64,000 nucleotides of DNA from Portulaca oleracea (Eukaryota; Streptophyta; Magnoliopsida; Caryophyllales; Portulacaceae). The first letter of the stretch is position 1; the number at the start of each line of letters is the position of its first letter. The notes under the pieces were generated by a model, which had not been told where the DNA came from, did no database searches, and was given only the letters and a program-made list of their open reading frames with translations. The stretch spans positions 11,364,001 to 11,428,000 of the forward strand of contig CM055882.1 in NCBI GenBank assembly GCA_029582165.1, in the 5' to 3' direction. The translations under genes and the position numbers were made by a program. Shown here piece after piece: positions 31,910-41,458 of the stretch.

Positions 31910-32887
31910 TTTTTTTTTGTTGCAAATCTAATAATAGTAATTCTTGTAGCAATAGTGCTTGTTTCTTATCGATCTCTTGTGGTAACTCTGATTAGGCTTG
32001 ATTGTGCAAGCCTTCTGATCTCTCTTAAGTTTGCGCCACTCGGATTTATTGTGGCTTGGTATATCGTAACAATAGCCTCCTGTACTTATCACGTCCTTCA
32101 TTCTTTCCAAGTACGGTTGTCACTTTTGCCATGACTCTCAACAAAGCTTGCTTCTTATTGAGCCATTATGTCTCTTTCCTTCTAGATTCTTCATTTAGAA
32201 AGCTGTTAGTGACAGTTTCCGTTGTCAATTTTCCTTTTGAAGCTGAGTTACTCAAAGTAACTACTATCGTCTACTGACTATCAAGGAGTGTACTGAGAAG
32301 CATAATGGCTTCTATAAGGCTGTTAGTGACGGTTTCCATCATCAATTTTCCTTCTGAAGTTGAGTTACTCAAAGTAACTATTATCGTCTACCGACTATCA
32401 AGGAATGTACCAAGAAGCATCATTGCTTCTAATGCAACTCCTAGTGTCATGCTTGCCTTTTCTAATTGATTTGTGAGCCCTTTAAAATTGTTTAGATATT
32501 CGATCATATCTTGACCATCTTTATGCTCCAAGTTTTCTAATCTTTGTACAATCAAGACTTTGTTACATGGTGTCTTCTTTTAGATTAAGGATTTAAGATG
32601 TTGCTAAAGTTTGTTTGCATTGTCAAAATTAAACGGTCATATGCTCAAACATCTTTTGCTCGATCAATATACTTTGTATGGTAGCTACAACCTTACAATT
32701 TAACTTCGAATCATTTTTATGGAGAATAGGATAATTGAGATCTTTGCAAACAAGATAATCTTCCATCATGGCCTTCTAATATGTGTAATTATCACCTGTT
32801 AACTTGACCATGTCACTCTCAATAGTAACAACTCCTTCCATCTTTAGCTATCAAGAAAATGGTTGTTTGAATCAAGCTCTTATACCA
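31910..32887 (-). pseudogene. Ty1/copia gag remnant (family 2) with primer-binding site
   Basis: On the minus strand a decayed primer-binding site TGGTATAAGAGC lies at 32887-32876. It is followed by gag-like pieces: EGVVTIESDMVKLTGDNY, DYLVCKDLNYPIL, VQSL.. and MMLLGT with VTLSNSTSEGKLMMETVTNS. Near 32050 there is a degenerate CCHC (CYDIPSHNKSEWRKLKRDQ). Stops and frameshifts are many. The segment LLGTFLDSR..VTLSNSTSEGKL is present twice because of a 117-bp in-frame tandem duplication. The sequence right of 32891 (TTGGGAAAATACAAATT to about 33240) may be its LTR, but the other end was not found. Confidence 0.65.
32201..32435. repeat. 117-bp tandem duplication inside the copia gag remnant
   Basis: GCTGTTAGTGAC begins at 32203 and again at 32320, and the following ~115 bp agree closely (AGTTACTCAAAGTAACTA, ATCGTCTAC, GACTATCAAGGA). 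The period is 117 bp, a multiple of three. Confidence 0.8.
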
Positions 32888-32890
32888 CCA

Positions 32891-35289
32891 TTGGGAAAAT
32901 ACAAATTATTTCCTTCTTTGTGAAGTTAAGATGGGAACTCAATAAAAGTGGGAAAATGATAAATTTAGACACATGATTTTTACGTGGAAAACCCTCCAAT
33001 GTGAAGGTAAAACTATGGGATGGTAGGTCCGAAAAATAATTTCATCATGATAATAGTAGAATCACAAAATGTATTGCTTAAAACCCAGAGTCTAAGTAGC
33101 TCCAACATGAATAAGAGAGGTGTATTACAGTTTCAATATCAGTTTTAACCTTAGTCCTGAAGTTTGGAGCCAATCGGCAGAGAAATTCAAACATGGGAAG
33201 AAAAAAAGAACGGGACACGGGTCTTTTTCTTAGCCCACAAACTTTAAAGTCCTTTTTTATTCAGTTTAAAAATTTTTAGAATCCAAAATATTAATGTTGA
33301 AAATCAAGGCTACAGAAAATTAATTATCATGTCCTTCATATTCCAAAATGCAACTTCAAAATAAGATTAGAACGAATCCATCAACAAATCACAATTCAAT
33401 AACAATTCCAATGGCCAGCTTATTTACACTTCTATTAATACTCCTTTGTCGGATTTATGTCCTATCAATACTTATTTTGCTATAATCAAAAGATCAAATT
33501 GCTCTTTAATTAGACATGCCACAACATACTTTGCACACTTTTGGGTCATACAAATCTACCATATCATATTCTAGATTTCATTGGTAATTAATAACGAGAT
33601 TATGTGATCTTTCATAGCTAGTAAATTTAATTACAGCTTAATTAGCGCATAATCACAAGATTTTGTGCTAATCTCCCTGGGAATGATATGGTCCCAAGAA
33701 TGATTCAATTGATACCTACAGATACAATTCTTGATCGAAGTTAGTGGCATCAGGGAATATATTTTGCGAGAAAGAGAGAAATCAATTATTAAGGCAAGTG
33801 AGATGAAATCATTATCTTATCATTATAAAAAAAGAAAGAGCATTGCGAGAGAATTGATGTTTGAAAACAAATAATAGTGCTTTTATGACTTATAATTGGC
33901 TGGACTTGACCAATTAAAAAATAAAAATGGTGGTTCAGGGATTCCAAAAATGTGGGAGAAGGAGAAATATGCACTTTTGTTCTAATGAACAAGCTAGATT
34001 ACGTCAATTACAAATTTAGCCACACACACTTTATATGTATCTCAAAGCATATTTTTTTTACTGCGGGAAAAATATGATAATGATATGATATGGTAAAAAA
34101 AAAAATGTGGATAGTGTGATATAATGTAGTATGTAAGTTGTAGTAAAATTTGTAATAAAAATGGTTCGTGTGTTAGGTGAGGAGAAAAAAAAGTGAAAAG
34201 TAGTGAGCAATATGAGAAGATAGAAAAGAAAAAAATCGTGAGAAAAGCGAGGAGAAACAAAGTTATTGTTGTTGTAGTAAAGTATGATATGATATGATAA
34301 TATGTGATAGTTTGTGGTTAGAATGGTAAATTGTGGTAGGTGCGGTATGGTGACACAAAAAAAACAAAGCCTAAATATGTATTGAAATTCAATTTAATTG
34401 GATTTGTTATTAAGTCTATTGTTATGGATGGAAATTATTAACTTGTAAGTCTTTTCAACTTTTACTAGTTTATTTCAACTTCTAAGTTTTGCCAGTTATT
34501 TCCAATTCATTCCAACTTTTACTAGTTCCATCCAACTCCTTTCAATTGTATTAGTTTCTTCGAGTCTGTCCCAACACGTGCAATTCATTGATTATAATAT
34601 AATTACTTTGTAAGATTTTTCTATGTTATTTAAAAATTTATGTGATTATACGTGTTTGATAAATAAAAAGTCTTGATGAAAAAAGATAAATTGTAAAATT
34701 TAACTCAATATATCAATATTAGGTATTTGTCAGTAATTAGATAATTTAGCTTGCCTTTTATCTTTTACATGTGATAAGAATATATATACAAAACTAAATA
34801 TTACATGATCAAAAGTAAAACAATAATCTTATCAATTATGGTGACCTAATTTAAAATATAATGATCTAAAATTTGTTCAAAATAATCAAATCTTGATAAA
34901 ATATGTTTTGATTAAGAAAACAAAAAAAAATATATCATTATTTATAATAAAAGAAAGGTTGTTAGTTGATAAAGAGAAAATTTAAGAAAAAACTTTTGAT
35001 ATATAATAAAACCTTCCAATCTGACCTGACCCCGACTTCGGGCTGGGGTTCCCTTACCCAGGGGTCGCAGGTCTGGTAATCGGGCTAACCCTAAAATCTT
35101 AAAATTATGGGGAAAATAATAAAATTATTTAAATTGGTAAAAGTTAATTATGAGAGATGGAAATATTATATTGAAAATGTAAAATAACAAATAATTGAAA
35201 ATAGAAAAATTAGTTAAATAGATAAATAAATAAACACTTAGAGAGTAACAAATATCAATTAGGCCAAATGACAAAATAACTATCAATTA
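32891..35289. other. spacer; possible LTR remnant at left, no gene seen
   Basis: Apart from the possible family-2 LTR at 32891-33240 and the AT-rich repeat near 34040-34370, no feature is recognised. A short GC-rich island at 35018-35095 (GACCTGACCCCGACTTCGGG) stands out from AT-rich DNA but encodes nothing. Confidence 0.5.
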
Positions 35290-35292
35290 TTT

Positions 35293-35459
35293 TTGTATTA
35301 TTGGAAGAGAATGATCCACTTTCGGGGTATTGGAAAAAAATAATCTGAACTATAACTTTGTTATGGATGAGTTGAACTTTAACTTCTATTACTTTTAGCA
35401 TCCACCACATAGTAAAATTCATCGAAAAATTAACGTGATGGCGGTGATATTTTCACGTG
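35293..35459. mobile_element. left arm of a long-inverted-repeat element split by a copia insertion
   Basis: This arm (GGGGTATTGG...AATCTGAACTATAACTTTGT, TATGGATGAGTTGAACTT, GCATCCACCACATAGTAAA) is the inverse of 38071-38285. The two arms would meet at the copia target site AAACT. See the right arm. Confidence 0.7.
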
Positions 35460-35484
35460 AAACTTGTTAGGCTCTGATACCACT

Positions 35485-36020
35485 TGTTAGGAAAATAAGT
35501 GCAAGGTTATAGCGGAAGCGAAAATGAGATGACGAAAATTACGACAAAATTCAGAAAGGGAAAAATAAGCAATAGAACGAACACCAGGTATACATTGGAA
35601 ACCGAAAAACTCGGAGGAAATTAACTCACAGACGGTGATAGCCAGAAAATAAGTCACTATGAGATAGGAGGAGTACAACTCAATCACTATCACATGGTGT
35701 GATAGGATCAACAAAGGAGATTACAATAAAATCTTTCAAACTCTCAACTCACAATCTCTTGGGATAATACTGGAAAATATTGGTGAAACTGTATCTCTCT
35801 CAATATTTTCTCTCTGATCTAATTGATAGTCGTTAATCAACTGATGAATATAGTGGAAAAAACTTAACCCTATTTATAGGGCGGCTAGGATAAATTAGAG
35901 TTAGATTATAACTCAAATAACAAGTAGTATCTAACTTGAATAGAAAATTAGAATTAGATTAAAATTGTATACTCTGTCGTTTTGGACCGTACCGGATACG
36001 ATGGGCCACAAAACCCAACT
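35485..36020 (-). repeat. 3' LTR of copia family 1, copy 2
   Basis: Opens TGTTAGGAAAATAAGTGCAA and ends GGGCCACAAAACCCAACT (the expected final A is T). It shares the AGCGGAAGCG, ATACGATC-like and ACTGTATCTCTCTCAATATT blocks with the other family-1 LTRs. The GC-rich GCGTC block is almost entirely missing. Confidence 0.8.
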
Positions 36021-36189
36021 AACTCCACCTTGGACCATGGTCTGACTCATCGTTCCTAATAATCACCTCTATAGTCGCCATCAACACGCCCCTTCGTAGG
36101 GCGTTGACCCGAAAGGCTCTCAAACGGTATCAAACCTTATATACTGTTGCTTGGGTGCATGTTTATGTCCATCTGTCCTGTCGAACTCA

Positions 36190-36660
36190 TCAAGGTTTAA
36201 AACTGTCGATGTACGTAGTTCGTGTCACTGTAGACCCCTGCAGGGTGTATAGGTTGTCCTTCCTGATTCCCTTCATCAGAAGCATGGAACCCTTGCACAC
36301 TTTTAGGACACCATCTTCTCCTTTGTACCTGCAACCATTAGCCTCAAGAGTACCTAAAGAAATCACATCGTGGGTCATGTTAGGAATATGACGAACCTCT
36401 TTCACGGTTCTAACAATACCATCGTGGGTCCTAATCGTGATGGTACTAATCCCTGCAACCCTGTATGTTGTGTCATTACCCATGACCACATGCTAGCATC
36501 GACACTCTCATAAGACTCAAACTAGCCCTTATGAGGAAACATGTGGTAGGTACACCCAGTATCAAGAACCCACTCATCTCTAGCTATCCTACTCGATGTG
36601 GTAGCCAAAGTATCATCCAAAACAATAAACCCCTCCGCATCTGAATCGGACTCATCATAG
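36190..36660 (-). pseudogene. copia protease and GAG-pre-integrase fragment
   Basis: Minus-strand frames read WVLDTGCTYHMFPH (aspartic protease active site) near 36570-36530, then TYRVAGISTITIRTHDGIVR, VRHIPNMTHDVISLGTLEAN and GSMLLMKGIRKDNLYTLQG. Integrase and reverse transcriptase are missing, because the sequence passes straight to the 3' LTR. A stop follows the protease motif. Confidence 0.8.
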
Positions 36661-37465
36661 TTTGAGGTACCAGGTTTGGTGCAGTTATCCTTACTACCCT
36701 ACTTCAGGTCTCCCTGCTTTGTCCAACAATCACTCTCTATATAGCCCTTCTTACCATAGTAATTACACTTCTTATTTTTGTGAGAATTCCTAGACTTTGA
36801 ACGGCGTTTAGACTTCTCTCTAGACCTATTGCGATCATTGTCCCTTCCCTTTACAAACGAGGCCTCACTAGCCCGGTCATCATCCTAAGTATCAAATTTC
36901 TCCTTAGACAGTAAACTAGCTTTTACTTCACTAAGGTTAAGGACACCACGGTTCCCGTACAAAATGATCTCCTTAAATTGTTTGTGTGACGCAAGTAGGG
37001 ACAAGATTAAATGTAAAGTCTTATCCTCATCAATGTGTTTCACATCCATTGTTTCTAACTCGATAATAATATAATAAAATTCATTAAGATGTGTTTGCAT
37101 AGAAGTACTTGTGGGCATTTGTAGCCTGTAGAGTTTCACCTTCATTCGGTACTTGTTGACAAGACTCTTCGACATGTACAACTCTTCCAGTTTAGTCTAA
37201 AGCTTCTGAGGTTCCTCAATATGCATAACCTCTCTCTGAATATGCTCTGTCAAACACAACTGAATCCTTACCAGATCTATATCTTCCAGCTTCTCCTACT
37301 CCCTTGGACTCGGGTTGCCCTAGATCTCCTTATCGAGCTTTTTGAAGTTTTCATCACTCATTGTTGCATCAGTCTTCGTGTCAGGATACTCGATCACATC
37401 TCATAATCCTTGCTGAATCAGGACCGCCTTCATTTTTAGTCTCCACATAGTGAAACTCCTCGTCC
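36661..37465 (-). pseudogene. copia gag fragment
   Basis: Contains the conserved copia gag segment VNKYRMKVKLYRLQMPTSTS, HLNEFYYIIIELETMDVK, LHLILSLLASHKQFKEIILY (37181-36885), then a basic stretch and a zinc knuckle-like CNYYGKKGYIESDCW near 36770. The knuckle lacks its His and several stops interrupt the frame. Confidence 0.8.
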
Positions 37466-37469
37466 AAAA

Positions 37470-38065
37470 TTCAGGAACGAAAAAATAAGCGATCAAAACG
37501 AACACCAGTTATGCGTGGGAAACCAAATAACTCAAAGGAAAACACACGGACGATGACAGTCAGAAAATAATCCACCATGAGAAGGGAGGAGTACAACTCG
37601 ATCACTATCAAAGGGCGTGATACGATCAACAATGGAGATTACAATACAATCTCTCAAACTCTCAACTTCACAATCTCTCTCGGGATACCACTATTGGTGA
37701 AACTGTATCTCTCTCAATATTTTCTCTCTGACCTAATCGATCGTCGTAGGTTAAAGTGGAGAAGATTGTTTCCTATTTATAGAGTGACTAGGAGAAATTA
37801 AAGTTACATTAAAACTCAAATAACAACAAGCAATATCTGACTTGAAGAGGGAACCTAGGTTAAACAAAATTAACCATGAGAGGAATTCCACGCCACCTAA
37901 GATTCCTCGTAGCACCCATGATGGCGCCTGTTGGGGAACTGCTTGCGCCTCCTTTCTTCTCTCTCTACCTAGGGCGTGCCTAGCGCCTCCTTTGGTGCGG
38001 GCAGCGCCTCACTTCTTTATCGTTTTGGATCGTAACAGATCCAATGGACCACAAAAAACCCAACA
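37470..38065 (-). repeat. 5' LTR of copia family 1, copy 2 (inner end deleted)
   Basis: Recognised by CACCAGTTATGCGTGGGAAA, TCTCTCAATATTTTCTCTCTG and the end ACCACAAAAAACCCAACA. Its inner end is fused to gag leader sequence near 37466, so TGTTAGG and the primer-binding site are gone. Confidence 0.75.
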
Positions 38066-38070
38066 AAACT

Positions 38071-38285
38071 TTTTGCAGCTCAAAAGAAAGTTAAAATTAA
38101 ATTATGTTCTGCTTGTAATATCGCTATCATCATGTCACTTCACCTACAAGTTTAACTAGTTGGTGGATCCTAAATATAATAGGAATTAAAGTTTAGTTCA
38201 TCCATAACAAAATTGTATATTCGGATTATTTTCTTTCAATACTCCCAAAGTATGGATTTTTTTCCCAATTTTCTATTATATTTTT
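38071..38285. mobile_element. right arm of the long-inverted-repeat element
   Basis: Inverse of 35293-35459: GGTGGATCCTAAATATAATA, GTTTAGTTCATCCATAACAA, TTCGGATTATTTTCTTTCAA. Joining the arms across the copia insertion restores one long palindromic element of about 400 bp. Confidence 0.7.
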
Positions 38286-38892
38286 CTTGTTTGTATATGT
38301 CTTCCTCATATTTTTTCGTGATTCTTCTAATTATTGAAGTACTGTACTCAAAGCACTAAACTTTGCATTTCAATAGAAACTCACCACGTTAAAAATTAAT
38401 AGGTTTACTAAACAATGTCATAATGCAGCAGCGCAACAACAATTTTTTAGGGGAACAAATTTGAGCACAACATAGGAGATCAAAATATAGGCAATTTTAC
38501 CCCCATGAACCTAATAAAAAACCAATTTGAAAACCAAAAAATTGCAGTGGAAGAAACCCAGTCAGAAAACCTTTTGAAAAAGCCAAAAGAAAGACCAAGA
38601 AACCAAGAAATTTGCTAATGTAAGAAACTATATACCAGTGTATTCTATGTAATTGAGGAGTTAAAACGTATTTACACAACAAAATCAAAAGAGTCTGAAA
38701 GACAATAGCTCAAAGCATGGTACCTTTCCCCACCCTACAACGTAACTTTAATATATACTAGCTTGCCAAACTCCTCTATCTAATGTCATGTTCTCTGCTA
38801 AGTCTAGGTATCTTAAATCTTCTCTTATCACCTCTATCATGAACTTTTTTCGTAACCCTTCAATTAATCTTCAAAGTTTCATGTACTTGTTC
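38286..38892. other. spacer; no gene seen
   Basis: AT-rich, with no recognised coding region or repeat. Confidence 0.55.
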
Positions 38893-38901
38893 GTATTTAT
38901 T

Positions 38902-39230
38902 CAAAAAATTACTTAGGGGTACCCTAACTTTTGGTGAAATGTTTTTCTGGTACCCCAACTTTTAAAAACTAAGTTTGGGGTACCCTAACTTTTAGAATTA
39001 GAAATAACTAGGTGAACTTTTGGCCAATAATTTGAATTCAACGGTGAGTTTTAGGCGGGAAATTGATTAAGTGTTTTTGTGGATGAAAATGCCCTTTATT
39101 TTCGTGGATGAAAATGATTTGAATTAATCGGAGTTTCGCCGGAAATTCACCTAGTAATTTATAATCCTAAAAGTTAGAGTACCAAAAAATTGTTTCTTCA
39201 AAAGTTAGGATACCCCTAAGTAATTTTTTG
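38902..39230. mobile_element. Mutator-like MITE with 9-bp target-site duplication
   Basis: Termini CAAAAAATTACTTAGGGGTA and its inverse TACCCCTAAGTAATTTTTTG flank about 290 bp. A perfect 9-bp duplication GTATTTATT lies at 38893-38901 and 39231-39239. A second internal ACCCTAACTTTT word is repeated three times. The 9-bp duplication is typical of Mutator superfamily elements; no transposase is encoded. Confidence 0.8.
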
Positions 39231-39463
39231 GTATTTATTTATTTATTTATTTATTTGGATTCAGGTAAAGGGGGATTTCAAAGGAATTTAGGATTTTCTT
39301 CTTACATACAAGGCATTTATCTAGCTAAGTTATCATGAAATAAAATAAAAGGAAAAAAACAAAAAAAGGCTAACGACACCAATCAGCTACCATCTTAGTC
39401 TCCCTAAATAAATTAACAGAATAACTCTCAAACAATTGTAAATACTTCTTGATATCTTTATAG

Positions 39464-39850
39464 TCATATCAATCTGCCACGAAACTTTGAGCACCCCTTG
39501 GATCGGATCATCTGACTAAATATAAGAATGTTACTTTCTACCTGAATCTTCTTGAAGCTTGCTTGAAGAGTCTGCTCGATCCCAATTTTTATAGCCAAAG
39601 CCTTTGTAAGGAGAATCGGTTTTGAATGAAGTTTAAAGAACCTTGCTCGAAAAAGTCTGCCCAGATGATCATGTATGATAAACTCGGTTGCTACTCCATA
39701 TTGATTGAACGAATCATCATAGTTGAGCTTGACCCACCAAGGATTTGGTCTATCCCACCCAATATGTGTTATATAGTGAGAATGAGTCGTAGTAGCCGCG
39801 GCCACTGCCGCTGCGATGAAGAAGGAAATGTCTTGAACGAATTTCTAGCT
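39464..39850 (-). pseudogene. orphan RNase H domain of retroelement type (catalytically dead)
   Basis: The minus-strand frame (ATG 39805, stop 39464) reads a typical entry GWDRPNPWWVKLNYDDS, then EFIIHDHLGRLFRARFF, LTKALAIKIGIEQTL and IQVESNILIFSQMI. It matches RVT_3-type RNase H of plant LINEs and free-standing relatives. The catalytic Glu (normally AEAxAL) is Lys here and the next Asp (normally E(G/S)D) is Asn, so no activity is expected. Upstream frames show an Ala-rich leader and a stop. Confidence 0.65.
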
Positions 39851-40788
39851 TGTCACTTCGCAAAGTTCCTCTTCGTCCGGATAATTACTCTAACATGGTT
39901 GAAGGCGAAATTGTTGTATTTCTAATCACTTCGCTCCTTCAAAATACTACATATAAAGTAAGTTATAATTCTTTTGAGCTCACTGAGGGAGAGAGTGCTC
40001 AAAGAGTTAAAATAATGTTCTTACCACTAAAATCTAGTGGCCAATTAATTGTGGAATTCAACCAATTATGACTTCTGGTTGTTTTTCACAATTTTTTTTT
40101 AGAAAAAGTGACATTGATGTATCAAATATTGATCAATTTTGATATTTTCCAAACACATAGTACCAGTAGGATTTATGTTGACACCTCATCTGACTAAATT
40201 TCCTCTAGAAAGAGGACTATTATGAAAAATTTGTCAAAAATAATCAAATATGAATTGAACCATTTCATATTTGGTTAGGTTGTATATCATGCTCAAATGT
40301 GGTTCATTTATATAACATATATATACCCTAAATATGAATTTTTTTTTTTTCCAGAGAACTTTGCTGAACCAAAGATGGGAGGAGGAACAACAAGGATGTG
40401 AAATGTGAAAATTGCCATCAACCTTTGGGATAAGCAGCCGCCTGGTTTGGGGAACCGAAACTAAAAATAATAATTTCAATTTTACTGAAATAATAAGATA
40501 GTAATAATAACATTACAATATTTACATTTTTCAGTTAATTACTGGAACTTGGTGTCTGACCTTGATCAAAGAACAAACGCGTTGGCGCGAATTTCAATTA
40601 CTTACTTAAAGTTTAATGGAATATATGATTCAATATGCACTATTGAGCTGTCAAAATTAAAGTTTAATATCTTGATTTTGCTATCCAATTATTATTGTTA
40701 AAATTAGTTATCTTTTACCAGCATGTGATAGACTAATTTGGTAACCCGTTCCACTTCACAAAGTAAACCTCTTTTTTCCATTTTCATA
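39851..40788. other. spacer; no gene seen
   Basis: AT-rich. A T12 run followed by CCAGAGAACTTTGCTGAACC (near 40340) could be a retroposon tail, but no target-site duplication was found. Confidence 0.5.
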
Positions 40789-41074
40789 CTTCTTCCGTTA
40801 CATCTATATTAATTATCACTTAATTAATTGTCATAATTTTCAATATTATTTATTAATCAATAGTCTTTTACTAGTATATAATATTTTATTAACAATTATA
40901 ATGTTATATTCACTAAAAAAAATTAAAAACAATTACAATGTTATATATTTAAAGTAATATTTTTCATTATAAATTTAATGATAGTAATTGTATTTATCAA
41001 GAAATTTATCACCAAAATTATAAAGTTTGCCGACACATTTTTCGAAAAGGATAATTAATATGAAACGGATGAAA
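40789..41074. mobile_element. Stowaway-like MITE
   Basis: Left end CTTCTTCCGTTACATCTA after TA, right end AATATGAAACGGATGAAA before TA. Non-coding. Confidence 0.65.
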
Positions 41075-41202
41075 TAAAACAATTGTGACAATTAGTCAGT
41101 AAAAATTGAATCAAATTGATATTAGGGCTTCTTTGTTGTTAAGACAGCTGATTTGAGTTATGTAATATTCTTACCAATTATTAGTTAGTTAATCATATGA
41201 TA

Positions 41203-41458
41203 CTCCCTCCGTTTCATATTAATTATCATAATTTTGACTTTCACGGTCTCTAATATCACTCTTTAATTGATAATTTCTTACATAATATGTTATTAACAAT
41301 TGCAATGTTATACTTTTATCATAGTATTTTTCGATATGAATTTAATGGTGATAATTTTATATAGCAACTCATTGTATATTTGAGAAATTTATGGGTAAAA
41401 ATTTTAAAATTTGACTGTACGATTTTCAAAGATGAGAATTAATATGGAACGGAGGAAG
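41203..41458. mobile_element. Stowaway-like MITE (well preserved)
   Basis: CTCCCTCCGTTTCATATTAA at 41203 pairs with TTAATATGGAACGGAGGAAG ending at 41458, each flanked by TA. 256 bp. It is among the best-preserved copies in the window. Confidence 0.8.

Larger units (their letters stand above)
35465..38065 (-). mobile_element. Ty1/copia element, family 1, copy 2, with anomalous 3' end
   Basis: A perfect 5-bp target-site duplication AAACT flanks the unit (35460-35464 and 38066-38070). The right LTR (about 37470-38065, the 5' LTR on the minus strand) ends CCCAACA but has lost its inner end and the primer-binding site. The left LTR (35485-36020) is followed outward by GCTCTGATACCA (35471-35482, the inverse of a primer-binding site) and a second LTR tip TGTTAG (35465-35470). 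The interior keeps gag and protease only. It belongs to the same LTR family as the 14577-17071 element. Confidence 0.8.

Noticed and set aside
35485..36020. Treating this LTR as a solo LTR
   Set aside because: Internal copia sequence follows on its right and the AAACT duplication lies outside both LTRs, so it belongs to a larger insertion.
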